From positions 1 through 18,943 of the forward strand of contig CAZXOP010000029.1 in NCBI GenBank assembly GCA_964642235.1: a DNA stretch of 18,943 nt, in the 5' to 3' direction. Source of the stretch: CAYSND01 sp964642235. GTDB lineage: Bacteria; Bacteroidota; Bacteroidia; Bacteroidales; UBA932. The notes beneath the pieces were generated by a model. The model ran no database searches. It was not told the origin of the DNA and worked only from the letters and a program-made list of their open reading frames with translations. Positions 12,512 to 18,943 of this stretch are shown piece by piece (the stretch's first letter is position 1; each line of letters starts with the position of its first letter). Made by a program: the position numbers and the translations under genes.

Positions 12512-13081
12512 ATGAAAATTAAACATTTCATTGGAATCGTTGCCTCTTTGGCACTTGTTTTTATGTTCTCATCTTGCGGTAATAAACCTGTGGCTGCAAA
12601 CGAAGGGGATAAAGAGATCTCTGTTCCTTTCTCTTCAAAGGAATATCGCTCTGATGCTAACTTTTTCCGCGCAGTTGGAATAGGTACAAGCCCGGATATG
12701 ACTGCTGCTAAGAAAATCGCTATCTTAAATGCTCGCACCGAAATTGCAGGTATTGTATCTAACACTATTAAAGCTGTTACAGAGCAGTATATGAACCAAT
12801 ACACTATTAACGACAAGCAAGAGTTCCAATCAAAATTTGAAGAAAATGCTCGCAATGTGGTTAACCAGCAGCTACAAGGTGTTGTAACTAAGGATGAAAA
12901 ACTTTTCAAATCAAAAGAGGGTAAATATACTTATTACATAGCTGTTGAGATGCCTAAAGAACAAGTAGTTGATGGTATTGCTAATGGTATATCCAAAGAC
13001 GCTAAGATGGCATTGGAATTTGATAAATTCATGTTCCAGAAGACCTTCGATGCTGAAATGGCTAAATTGGAGCAGAAATAG
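12512..13081 (+). CDS. LPP20-family outer-envelope lipoprotein
   Basis: This 189-residue protein has a lipoprotein signal peptide: positive residues at 2-5, a hydrophobic core, and the lipobox 'FSSC' with Cys22 as the lipidated residue. The mature part begins with a short polar linker and continues with 'RAVGIGTSPDMTAAKKIAILNARTEIAGIV', the typical LPP20-like alpha/beta repeat start, in which an N-terminal strand is followed by a long helix of the form 'A..A...A...'. 'TYYIAVEMPKEQV' is the closing strand. The function of LPP20 proteins is not established; they are surface- or periplasm-facing lipoproteins. The gene has its own promoter and is followed after 46 bases, without a terminator, by a secreted transglutaminase-like protein, so the two probably share a transcript. 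A 141-codon antisense frame here is not a gene. Confidence 0.8.
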   Translation: MKIKHFIGIVASLALVFMFSSCGNKPVAANEGDKEISVPFSSKEYRSDANFFRAVGIGTSPDMTAAKKIAILNARTEIAGIVSNTIKAVTEQYMNQYTINDKQEFQSKFEENARNVVNQQLQGVVTKDEKLFKSKEGKYTYYIAVEMPKEQVVDGIANGISKDAKMALEFDKFMFQKTFDAEMAKLEQK

Positions 13082-13127
13082 GTAAGTTTACCAAAACTAT
13101 TATTAATAATTAGCTTCCACTTCCATT

Positions 13128-14588
13128 ATGAAACGGATATTATTAATCTCTATTCTTTCCCTCTTCTGTACTGCACTTCTTGCTCAGAATCAGAATGAAC
13201 GAAATGATGCCTATAAGCAGTTTCGTCAGCAAAGAGAGCAGGCATTTCAGGATTGGAGGGCTAAGGCCAATGCGGAGTTTACAGATTACCTCGCTAAGGC
13301 TTGGGAAGAATTCTTGGTGCATACCGGGAAAAAGGACCCTATAGGGGAGCTACCTGACAAACCAACCTATTATGGTGCTGAGGCTGAAAGTGATAGTGGA
13401 AGTTCTACTCACGGTCTTCCTATCGGTGAGACGGCAGCTCCGGCAAAGAGACCCATTATTGAGTCTGTTGGTCGTTATGTTCCTGCTGCAGGTAATGTGG
13501 AACTCGATTATTTTGGCATTAAATCCACCATCCCTGTTGCGGATGGGATGTTATTAACCCCGCTTAAAGCTAACGAGAAAGAGGTTTCTGATGCCTGGAA
13601 TAAATTAAGTCAGACCTTATTCATGCCTACAGTAGATGCTTTGTCGGAGATGAGGGTTAAGTATTGTCTCAATGACTGGGCTACTTATCTACTTATTAAG
13701 CAGTATGCAGAGGCTCTTTATAGTGACTCCAAGATTAATGAAAGGGTAGTTACTCAGATGTTTTTACTCTGTCAGTTAAAATATAAAGTTAGAGTCGGTT
13801 CTGCAGGGGATGACCTAGTTCTTTTGCTCCCTTTTAGGGAACAGATCTATCAGGTATCCTATATTTCTGATGATAAAAGTGACCTTTATATTTTTGGATA
13901 TAGGAGAATAGGCACTCAGACACCGCTTTATACCTTTACAAAGGATTTTTCGGTGGCAGAGAAATCTATAAGTCTTACTTTTGATAAGCCTATGGCACTC
14001 GGTGGATCTGACAATTATGTCAAAGTAAAACTACCTTTATGGACGAAAATCTATGGAGAGGAGGTCACTGTCCCCATTAATCAACCTTATATCTCTCTAA
14101 CACTCAATTACCCTCAATCGGATTTATTAATCTATCATCATTCAGCAGTTGATAGTGAAACAGCTAAGGTTATTTTAAGGAGCGTGAAATATAAAATCCT
14201 TAAAGCAGGTTTAGATGAACAGAAAGCTGTCGGTTATATCCTTAATCTTATCCAGAATGGGTTTGAATATAAAACCGATTATGAAATGTTTGGTCGCCCT
14301 AAACCGCTGTTTATAGAAGAATCACTTTTCTATGGTGCTAACAACTGTAAAGATAGAGTTCTCATTTTCTCTTGGCTTGTAAAAAACATTTTAGGTTTGA
14401 ATACCATTATGTTTGGTTTCCCTAATCATGTGGCTTGCGGAGTTCAGTTTAAAAGCGATGTTAAAGGGGATTCCTTTACATATAAAGGGGGTAAATATAT
14501 AATGTGCGACCCCACTTTCATAAATGCTCCGATAGGGGTAACAATGACCAAGTACAAAGGGACCACCCCGAGTTTTATTGAGTTGTAA
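13128..14588 (+). CDS. Secreted transglutaminase-like protein
   Basis: This 486-residue protein has a cleavable signal peptide ('LLISILSLFCTALLAQ', likely cut after Ala19). A highly charged helical segment follows (about residues 21-65, rich in Gln, Arg and Glu), then a long middle region with predicted beta strands. The C-terminal transglutaminase-like domain spans about 360-475. Its Cys-His-Asp triad is visible: Cys407 in 'GANNCKDRVLIFSWLV', His434 in 'PNHVACGV' and Asp461 in 'IMCDPTF'. Such domains act as cysteine proteases, cross-linking enzymes or peptide-binding units in the periplasm; the substrate is unknown. It follows the LPP20-like lipoprotein gene at 46 bases. Downstream lies an inverted repeat with a T-run (14635-14679) that may end the transcript. 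Confidence 0.8.
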   Translation: MKRILLISILSLFCTALLAQNQNERNDAYKQFRQQREQAFQDWRAKANAEFTDYLAKAWEEFLVHTGKKDPIGELPDKPTYYGAEAESDSGSSTHGLPIGETAAPAKRPIIESVGRYVPAAGNVELDYFGIKSTIPVADGMLLTPLKANEKEVSDAWNKLSQTLFMPTVDALSEMRVKYCLNDWATYLLIKQYAEALYSDSKINERVVTQMFLLCQLKYKVRVGSAGDDLVLLLPFREQIYQVSYISDDKSDLYIFGYRRIGTQTPLYTFTKDFSVAEKSISLTFDKPMALGGSDNYVKVKLPLWTKIYGEEVTVPINQPYISLTLNYPQSDLLIYHHSAVDSETAKVILRSVKYKILKAGLDEQKAVGYILNLIQNGFEYKTDYEMFGRPKPLFIEESLFYGANNCKDRVLIFSWLVKNILGLNTIMFGFPNHVACGVQFKSDVKGDSFTYKGGKYIMCDPTFINAPIGVTMTKYKGTTPSFIEL

Positions 14589-14625
14589 CTAAGGGGCATC
14601 TGCCAATTTGTCCTAAAGAAGCCTA

Positions 14626-14642
14626 ATGGCAAACAATTTGTT
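14626..14642 (+). promoter_or_regulatory. Sigma-54-like -24/-12 element upstream of grpE-dnaJ
   Basis: ATGGCAAACAATTTGTT carries GGCA in the -24 half and TTTG in the -12 half, with GG and the -12 G exactly 12 bases apart (14628 and 14640). The -12 dinucleotide is GT rather than GC, and the -24 half lacks the C after GGCA, so it is weaker than the dnaK element. A vegetative-type box TATCTTTG (14645-14652) lies just downstream, without a clear -33 partner; either could be the real promoter. Confidence 0.35.
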
Positions 14643-14679
14643 TCTATCTTTGCAAAATAAGGTAGAAACAAATTTTTTT
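14635..14679 (+). terminator. 12-bp inverted repeat with T-run between the transglutaminase gene and grpE
   Basis: AATTTGTTTCTA (14635-14646) and TAGAAACAAATT (14663-14674) are perfect inverted copies around a 16-base loop, followed by a T-run to 14679. The shape fits an AT-rich intrinsic terminator for the upstream gene, whose stop is at 14588. Because the repeat also covers the grpE promoter region and ends three bases before the grpE ATG, an operator is an equally good reading. Confidence 0.5.
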
Positions 14680-14682
14680 AAA

Positions 14683-15267
14683 ATGAAACATAAAGAGAAA
14701 AAAGAATCGAATACCACTGTAGATAATGAGGTAAACAATACTGTTAACAATAGCGAAACTCCACAAGAGCAAGTAACAGAGTCAGTTAATGAGGTAGAAA
14801 CTCCTGAAAACGATAACTCTAAGGTGTTAGAGTTGGAGGATAAATTAGCCCAATCAAATGATAAATATATCCGTCTTGCTGCAGAATTTGATAATTTTCG
14901 CAGAAGAAGTGCAAAAGAGAGATTAGATTTAATTAATTTTGCGGCTGAAGATGTGATAGTCGGTTTCCTTCCTATTCTCGATGATTGTGAAAGGGCTTTG
15001 GCTGTTTTGAATGACTCACATGTATCAGAGGCAGCTAAAGAGGGGACAGAGTTAATTTACAGTAAGATATTATCCTACCTAAAAAGTAAAGGGGTAGCGC
15101 TTATAGATGCTAAAAACAAGGAGTTGGATACAGATTATCATGAGGCGGTAGCACAGTTCCCCGTAACTGAAAAGAAGAAGAAAAACAAGATAATAGACAT
15201 AGTGCAGAATGGATATACTCTCAATGGAAAAGTAATTCGTTATGCGAAAGTCGTTGTAGGAGTATAA
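14683..15267 (+). CDS. grpE: Nucleotide exchange factor GrpE
   Basis: This 194-residue protein releases ADP from DnaK so that a new ATP can bind. The N-terminal 45 residues are polar and probably disordered; a long dimerising coiled-coil helix ('LELEDKLAQSNDKYIRLAAE' onward, about 49-95) follows, with 'EFDNFRRR' in it. The C-terminal beta domain ends in the family signature 'DIVQNGYTLNGKVIRYAKVV' at about 172-191. I chose ATG 14683; an upstream ATG at 14626 would add 19 residues encoded by the inverted repeat and candidate promoter, and these do not look like GrpE sequence. It ends one base before dnaJ, so the pair is co-translated. The candidate promoter at 14626-14642 may link its expression to dnaK. 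Confidence 0.95.
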   Translation: MKHKEKKESNTTVDNEVNNTVNNSETPQEQVTESVNEVETPENDNSKVLELEDKLAQSNDKYIRLAAEFDNFRRRSAKERLDLINFAAEDVIVGFLPILDDCERALAVLNDSHVSEAAKEGTELIYSKILSYLKSKGVALIDAKNKELDTDYHEAVAQFPVTEKKKKNKIIDIVQNGYTLNGKVIRYAKVVVGV

Positions 15268-15268
15268 T

Positions 15269-16444
15269 ATGGCAGAAAAAAGAGATTATTATGAAGTCTT
15301 AGGGGTTAGTAAGAGTTCATCGGCTGATGAGATTAAGAAAGCTTATCGGCAGATGGCTCTAAAATATCACCCCGACAGAAACCCCGGAGATGCTGCGGCT
15401 GAAGAGAAATTCAAGGAGGCAGCAGAGGCTTACGATGTGTTAAGCAACCCCGATAAAAAGGCACGATACGATCAATTTGGGCACGCAGGTTTGGGTAGTG
15501 CCGCAGGTGCCGGATATGGTGGATTCTCAGGAGGTTTCACAATGGATGACATTTTTGAAAGATTCGGAGATATCTTCGGAGGCTTTGGTGGAAGTTTTGG
15601 GGGGTTTAGTGGGTTCGGAGGGGGCTCTCCCCGTTCAGGTAGAAGAGTGGAGAGAGGTTCCGATATCCGCATAAAGGTGAAACTTACACTTGACGAAATT
15701 GTCCATGGAACAGAGAAAAAAATAAAAATCAATAAAGCAATAACTTGTTCCCATTGTAATGGAAAAGGTGCAGCATCGGAGGCAGATATTAAAACCTGCC
15801 CCACTTGCCATGGAACAGGGATGGTAACAAGGGTGGTTCAGTCCTTCCTTGGTCAAATGCAGACCTCATCACCTTGTACAGCTTGTAATGGAACAGGAAA
15901 GGTTATTGTTAAACCATGTTCACATTGTTCCGGATCAGGTTTCACAAAGGGTTCAGAGGAGATATCATTTAAGATTCCTGCAGGGGTGGCAGCCGGTATG
16001 CAACTTACTGTACCCGAAAAAGGGAATGCAGCGAGAGGGGGAGGAATTAACGGCGATTTACTCGTTGTTATAGAGGAGGAGCAGCATCCTGAACTTCAGA
16101 GAGATGGAAATGATTTGATCTATTCATTGTTTATCTCTATACCTGATGCTATTCTTGGGTGTAAAGCGGACGTTCCCTCTGTGGATGGGAAGTTGAGGAT
16201 AACTATAGATCCAGGTACGCAGTCAGGTAAGATGTTGAGGTTAAGAGGGAAAGGAGTTCCGGAAATTAATGGGTATGGTTCAGGAGACTTATTGGTCTTT
16301 GTGCAAGTATGGGTTCCTAAAAAAGTTAGTAAGTCGGACAAAGAGTACCTTGAGAAACTAAGAGATTCGATTGATTTCAAACCACAGCCTTCAAAAGAGG
16401 ATAAGAACTTCTTTGAACGCTTAAAGAAGATGTTCACCTCGTAA
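15269..16444 (+). CDS. dnaJ: Co-chaperone DnaJ (Hsp40)
   Basis: This 391-residue protein is a complete class A J-protein. It delivers unfolded substrates to DnaK and stimulates its ATPase. The J domain is residues 5-70 with His34-Pro35-Asp36. A Gly/Phe-rich linker spans about 72-120. The zinc domain has four CxxCxGxG repeats: 'CSHCNGKG' (Cys160/163), 'CPTCHGTG' (Cys177/180), 'CTACNGTG' (Cys203/206) and 'CSHCSGSG' (Cys217/220). The C-terminal substrate-binding beta domains follow, with 'GDLLVVIEEEQHPELQRDGNDL' marking the family. It starts one base after grpE and is followed 11 bases later by the M23 peptidase gene, which may be read through from the same promoter. An ORF of 110 codons on the other strand is an artefact of the Gly-rich region. 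Confidence 0.97.
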   Translation: MAEKRDYYEVLGVSKSSSADEIKKAYRQMALKYHPDRNPGDAAAEEKFKEAAEAYDVLSNPDKKARYDQFGHAGLGSAAGAGYGGFSGGFTMDDIFERFGDIFGGFGGSFGGFSGFGGGSPRSGRRVERGSDIRIKVKLTLDEIVHGTEKKIKINKAITCSHCNGKGAASEADIKTCPTCHGTGMVTRVVQSFLGQMQTSSPCTACNGTGKVIVKPCSHCSGSGFTKGSEEISFKIPAGVAAGMQLTVPEKGNAARGGGINGDLLVVIEEEQHPELQRDGNDLIYSLFISIPDAILGCKADVPSVDGKLRITIDPGTQSGKMLRLRGKGVPEINGYGSGDLLVFVQVWVPKKVSKSDKEYLEKLRDSIDFKPQPSKEDKNFFERLKKMFTS

Positions 16445-16455
16445 TTTATTTTGTT

Positions 16456-18147
16456 ATGCTTAAGTTTATCATGCTCTTCTTGCTACTTCTTCCACAAAGT
16501 TATGGCAAGAAGAGTGCGCCTTTAAAAATACCCCTCTCACTCTCGGGAAGCTATGGAGAGTTAAGGTCAGGGAGGTTTCATGCCGGACTCGATTTCAGAG
16601 TAGGTGGAGTCGTGGGAGAGAAGATTTATGCCTTTGATGATGGGTATATAAGTAGGGTAGTGGTCTCTCCTGATGGGTATGGGAATGGAGTCTATATTAA
16701 GCACCCTGATGGAACCACCTCTATATATGGTCATCTGCTCGATTTTTCACCTGAATTGAATAAGCGTGTAAAACAGGAACAGTACTCATTAAAGTCATTT
16801 TCCGTCGATATCTCTTTTAGACCTGAAGAGTTCCCTATCTCTGCAGGCGAATTTATAGGGAGGGCAGGTAATTCAGGCTCTTCGGCTGCGCCACACCTCC
16901 ATTTTGAATTAAGAAACAGCGAAAACACAGCTCCTTTAAATATTATTAAGCATGGTTATTTAGATCTTAATGATAAAACTCCCCCTATTTTTCAAGGAGT
17001 TAATTTTTATTCATACTCAGAGAGTTGCGGTGTTCCTGTAATAAATTTGTTACATAATTGTAACACGGCTACCTCCTCAGTTTTAAAGCTCGGAGAGAGC
17101 TCTTTCGTGGGAATAGATGCTGTGGATAAACAGGCTGGAACAGTGGCTAAACTTGCGGTGGAGAGGTATAGAGTGTTATTAGATACAACACTCATTTTCG
17201 ATTTCTCAATAGATGATTATACTTATGAGGAGCAGAGTTATTTTAACTCTCTAATAGTCTATTCAGAGAAGGTGAATTCGGGGAGGAATATGATTAAGAC
17301 ACTAAAGGAACCGGGAAATCGATTTGCGGATAGGATAAGGTATAAAGATAATGGTTTGATTCTTCTTAATGATGATGATGTTCATACAGTTAAGATAGAG
17401 ATTTATGATGTTTCGGGTAATCGCGCTATTCGTACATTTAAGGTGCAGCGTGGTGAGGTAACTGCGGAGGTCGCTATGACAGATAGCTCAAGTGTAGCAC
17501 CCTCAGGCGAGATTTTTGTCCCTTGGTTTTCCCCTTTTGTCTTTTTTGAAAAAGGGATTACCCTCACTCTTCCTGCCGCATCCCTTTATAGCTCTACGAA
17601 CTTTACAGCCTCGGTGGTTACCCCTTCTGAAGGGGTGTTGCCAAAGATATATTCTGCTGTTTGGAGGCTTCATACACCCACCATTCCTCTGCATCGGAGT
17701 GCGAAACTCTCCTTAACTGCCTCTGTACCTGATTCATTGCGAAGCAAAGCACTTATTGTCTCTCTCTCCCCTTCAGGAGGATTCTCCTCCCGCGGAGGAA
17801 CTTGGGAGAACGGTGCTGTAACGACCACCATAAGGAGTTTTGGAACTTATTGTGTTACAATAGATTCCACTGCCCCAACTATTGTTCCGAGATTTAAAAA
17901 CGGAGCGGATATTTCTCGTTCCGGACAACTTGTATTTACCATTAAAGATGAACTCTCCGGCATTGCAGACTACTCTGCGGAGGTGGATGGGGAGTGGATA
18001 TTGGCACGATACGACCAGAAATTCGATAAACTTTGGGTGGAGATGGACCCAACTATCGTTAAACGAGGGAAAAAGCATGAGATAATCGTGCGTGTCACTG
18101 ATATAAAAAACAATATTAAAGAAGTTAAATATAATTTTATATGGTGA
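16456..18147 (+). CDS. M23-family metallopeptidase (periplasmic, LytM-type)
   Basis: This 563-residue protein has a signal peptide (about residues 1-17) and an M23 domain directly after it (about 38-160). The metal and catalytic residues are complete: His42 and Asp46 in 'RFHAGLDFRV', His93 in 'IYGHLLDF', and His147/His149 in 'APHLHFEL'. It should therefore be an active zinc endopeptidase cutting murein peptide cross-links or related bonds. About 400 further residues, rich in predicted beta strands, follow ('DLNDKTPPIFQGVNF', 'VKIEIYDVSGNRAIRTFKV', and near the end 'LSGIADYSAEVDGEW'), probably Ig-like or surface-binding domains. This layout of an N-terminal M23 domain with a long beta-rich tail is common in Bacteroidetes. 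It lies 11 bases after dnaJ, and its end overlaps the anmK start by seven bases, tying murein cutting to murein-sugar recycling. Confidence 0.9.
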   Translation: MLKFIMLFLLLLPQSYGKKSAPLKIPLSLSGSYGELRSGRFHAGLDFRVGGVVGEKIYAFDDGYISRVVVSPDGYGNGVYIKHPDGTTSIYGHLLDFSPELNKRVKQEQYSLKSFSVDISFRPEEFPISAGEFIGRAGNSGSSAAPHLHFELRNSENTAPLNIIKHGYLDLNDKTPPIFQGVNFYSYSESCGVPVINLLHNCNTATSSVLKLGESSFVGIDAVDKQAGTVAKLAVERYRVLLDTTLIFDFSIDDYTYEEQSYFNSLIVYSEKVNSGRNMIKTLKEPGNRFADRIRYKDNGLILLNDDDVHTVKIEIYDVSGNRAIRTFKVQRGEVTAEVAMTDSSSVAPSGEIFVPWFSPFVFFEKGITLTLPAASLYSSTNFTASVVTPSEGVLPKIYSAVWRLHTPTIPLHRSAKLSLTASVPDSLRSKALIVSLSPSGGFSSRGGTWENGAVTTTIRSFGTYCVTIDSTAPTIVPRFKNGADISRSGQLVFTIKDELSGIADYSAEVDGEWILARYDQKFDKLWVEMDPTIVKRGKKHEIIVRVTDIKNNIKEVKYNFIW

Positions 18148-18943
18148 TTAAAGTTATCGGACTTATGTCGGGTACATCTCTTGATGGACTCGATATCTGT
18201 TATGCCGCTTTTAAAAATAGAGGTGGGGTATGGAGTTATGGCGTTATTGCCGCAGAATCGGAGCCATATCCTGCGAAGTTAAAAAAAGAGCTTGCGACTG
18301 CACAGAGTATGACAGCCGAACAGTATGCTCTACTACACTCTGACTATGGAAGATACCTTGGTAAAAGGGTAAAAGAATTTATGCAAAAACATGAGGCAAC
18401 TCCCGATTTGATTGCCTCTCATGGGCAGACTATTTTTCATCAACCTTATAAGCATTTTACGGCACAGATTGGTTCAGGTGCAGGTATTGTTGCTGAGACA
18501 GGGGTAAACTGTGTTTGTGATTTTAGGACCACCGATGTGGCTTTGCATGGTCAAGGTGCCCCTCTGGTGCCAATCGGGGATAGGGTTTTGTTCCATGAAT
18601 ATGATTATTGTCTTAACCTCGGAGGATTTTCCAATATCTCATTTAATGAGGGGGAGAGGAGGTCTGCTTATGATATATCTCCCGTTAACTATGTACTAAA
18701 TCACTATACTCGTACTATCGGTCTTGAGTATGATAGGGATGGGAATATTGCCCGCTCAGGGAGTGTCGATCAAACATTATTGGGGGTGCTTAATCATCTT
18801 GAGTTTTACAGTAAGAAGGGACCCAAGTCGCTTGGAAGGGAGTGGGTAGAGGAGGAAGTTATTCCATTGATTGATTCGTACTTGCTTTCATTGCCTGATC
18901 TGCTTGCAACATTTTGTGAGCATGTGGCTGTGCAGATTTCAAG
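18141..18943 (+). CDS. anmK: Anhydro-N-acetylmuramic acid kinase, partial at the window end
   Basis: The first 267 codons of AnmK are present; the gene runs off the right edge (family length about 360-390 residues). The enzyme opens and phosphorylates 1,6-anhydro-MurNAc taken back from murein turnover, giving MurNAc 6-phosphate. The N-terminal signature 'IGLMSGTSLDGLD' lies at residues 6-18. 'IASHGQTIFHQP' follows, then 'CDFRTTDVALHGQGAPLVP' and 'LNLGGFSNISF', all in the expected order. The ATG at 18141 overlaps the end of the M23 peptidase gene by seven bases. No frame disruption is seen up to the edge. Confidence 0.95.
   Translation, partial: MVIKVIGLMSGTSLDGLDICYAAFKNRGGVWSYGVIAAESEPYPAKLKKELATAQSMTAEQYALLHSDYGRYLGKRVKEFMQKHEATPDLIASHGQTIFHQPYKHFTAQIGSGAGIVAETGVNCVCDFRTTDVALHGQGAPLVPIGDRVLFHEYDYCLNLGGFSNISFNEGERRSAYDISPVNYVLNHYTRTIGLEYDRDGNIARSGSVDQTLLGVLNHLEFYSKKGPKSLGREWVEEEVIPLIDSYLLSLPDLLATFCEHVAVQIS

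Noticed and set aside
12484..12909. 141-codon open frame antisense to the LPP20-like gene
   Set aside because: The lipoprotein on the other strand has a signal peptide, lipobox and promoter; the antisense frame would overlap that promoter's leader and shows no recognisable domain.
14626..14682. Upstream ATG extending GrpE by 19 residues
   Set aside because: The extension is encoded by the inverted repeat and candidate promoter; the ATG at 14683 gives a normal GrpE N-terminus.
15472..15804. Proline-rich 110-codon frame antisense to dnaJ
   Set aside because: It is the reverse complement of the Gly/Phe-rich linker codons; such artefacts are expected there.
1..18943. CRISPR array
   Set aside because: No set of repeats of about 25-40 bases with regular unique spacers was seen; the only regular repeats are the short 10- and 11-base periods near 5640-5730.

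Overview
The window looks like a chromosomal segment of a Bacteroidota organism, probably of the order Bacteroidales. The reasons are TAnnTTTG-type -7 promoter boxes, AT-rich leaders without clear Shine-Dalgarno sites, the family types of the host genes (short PanB-linked pseudouridine synthase, LPP20 lipoprotein, secreted transglutaminase), and mobile-element genes of the kind seen in Bacteroidetes integrative elements. No species can be named from the sequence alone. A run of 10 Ns at 8884-8893 shows that this is a draft assembly.

Region 1 (1 to about 5830) is the integrase-bearing end of an integrated mobile element lying just downstream of dnaK. On the minus strand it carries a zinc-ribbon protein with two excisionase-type helix-turn-helix domains (5602-5033), a tyrosine recombinase (5020-3752), a two-pass membrane protein translationally coupled to it (3755-3090), a single-HTH protein (452-96) and the start of a gene that stops after 25 codons (81-4). 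The cargo on the plus strand (761-2940) is a three-gene overlapping operon that is visibly AT-richer than its surroundings. It encodes a CD-NTase (cGAS-like nucleotidyltransferase), an E2-like conjugating enzyme without E1 or JAB partners, and a four-helix membrane protein. I read it as an E2-only ('type II-short') CBASS anti-phage system. The CD-NTase ends in a Phe-Tyr-Gly motif plus four residues, which fits processing and conjugation by the E2. A long imperfect palindrome with attC-like geometry (2955-3080) follows the operon. Helically phased repeats (AAGAC every 10 bp, TACAAA every 11 bp) lie between the excisionase-like gene and dnaK.

Region 2 (5838-12386) is host housekeeping: dnaK (minus), divergent panB plus a pseudouridine synthase (plus), then a minus-strand run of creatininase-family protein, gmk and nadD with overlapping or nearly touching ends, and a divergent class II fructose-bisphosphate aldolase with its own terminator.

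Region 3 (12458-18943) is all plus strand: an LPP20-type lipoprotein and a secreted transglutaminase-like protein, then grpE-dnaJ, an M23 peptidase, and the first part of anmK. DnaK and GrpE-DnaJ form one chaperone machine but sit about 7 kb apart. Both have candidate sigma-54-like -24/-12 elements upstream, which may be how they are co-regulated. The M23 peptidase and AnmK overlap and both fit murein turnover and recycling.
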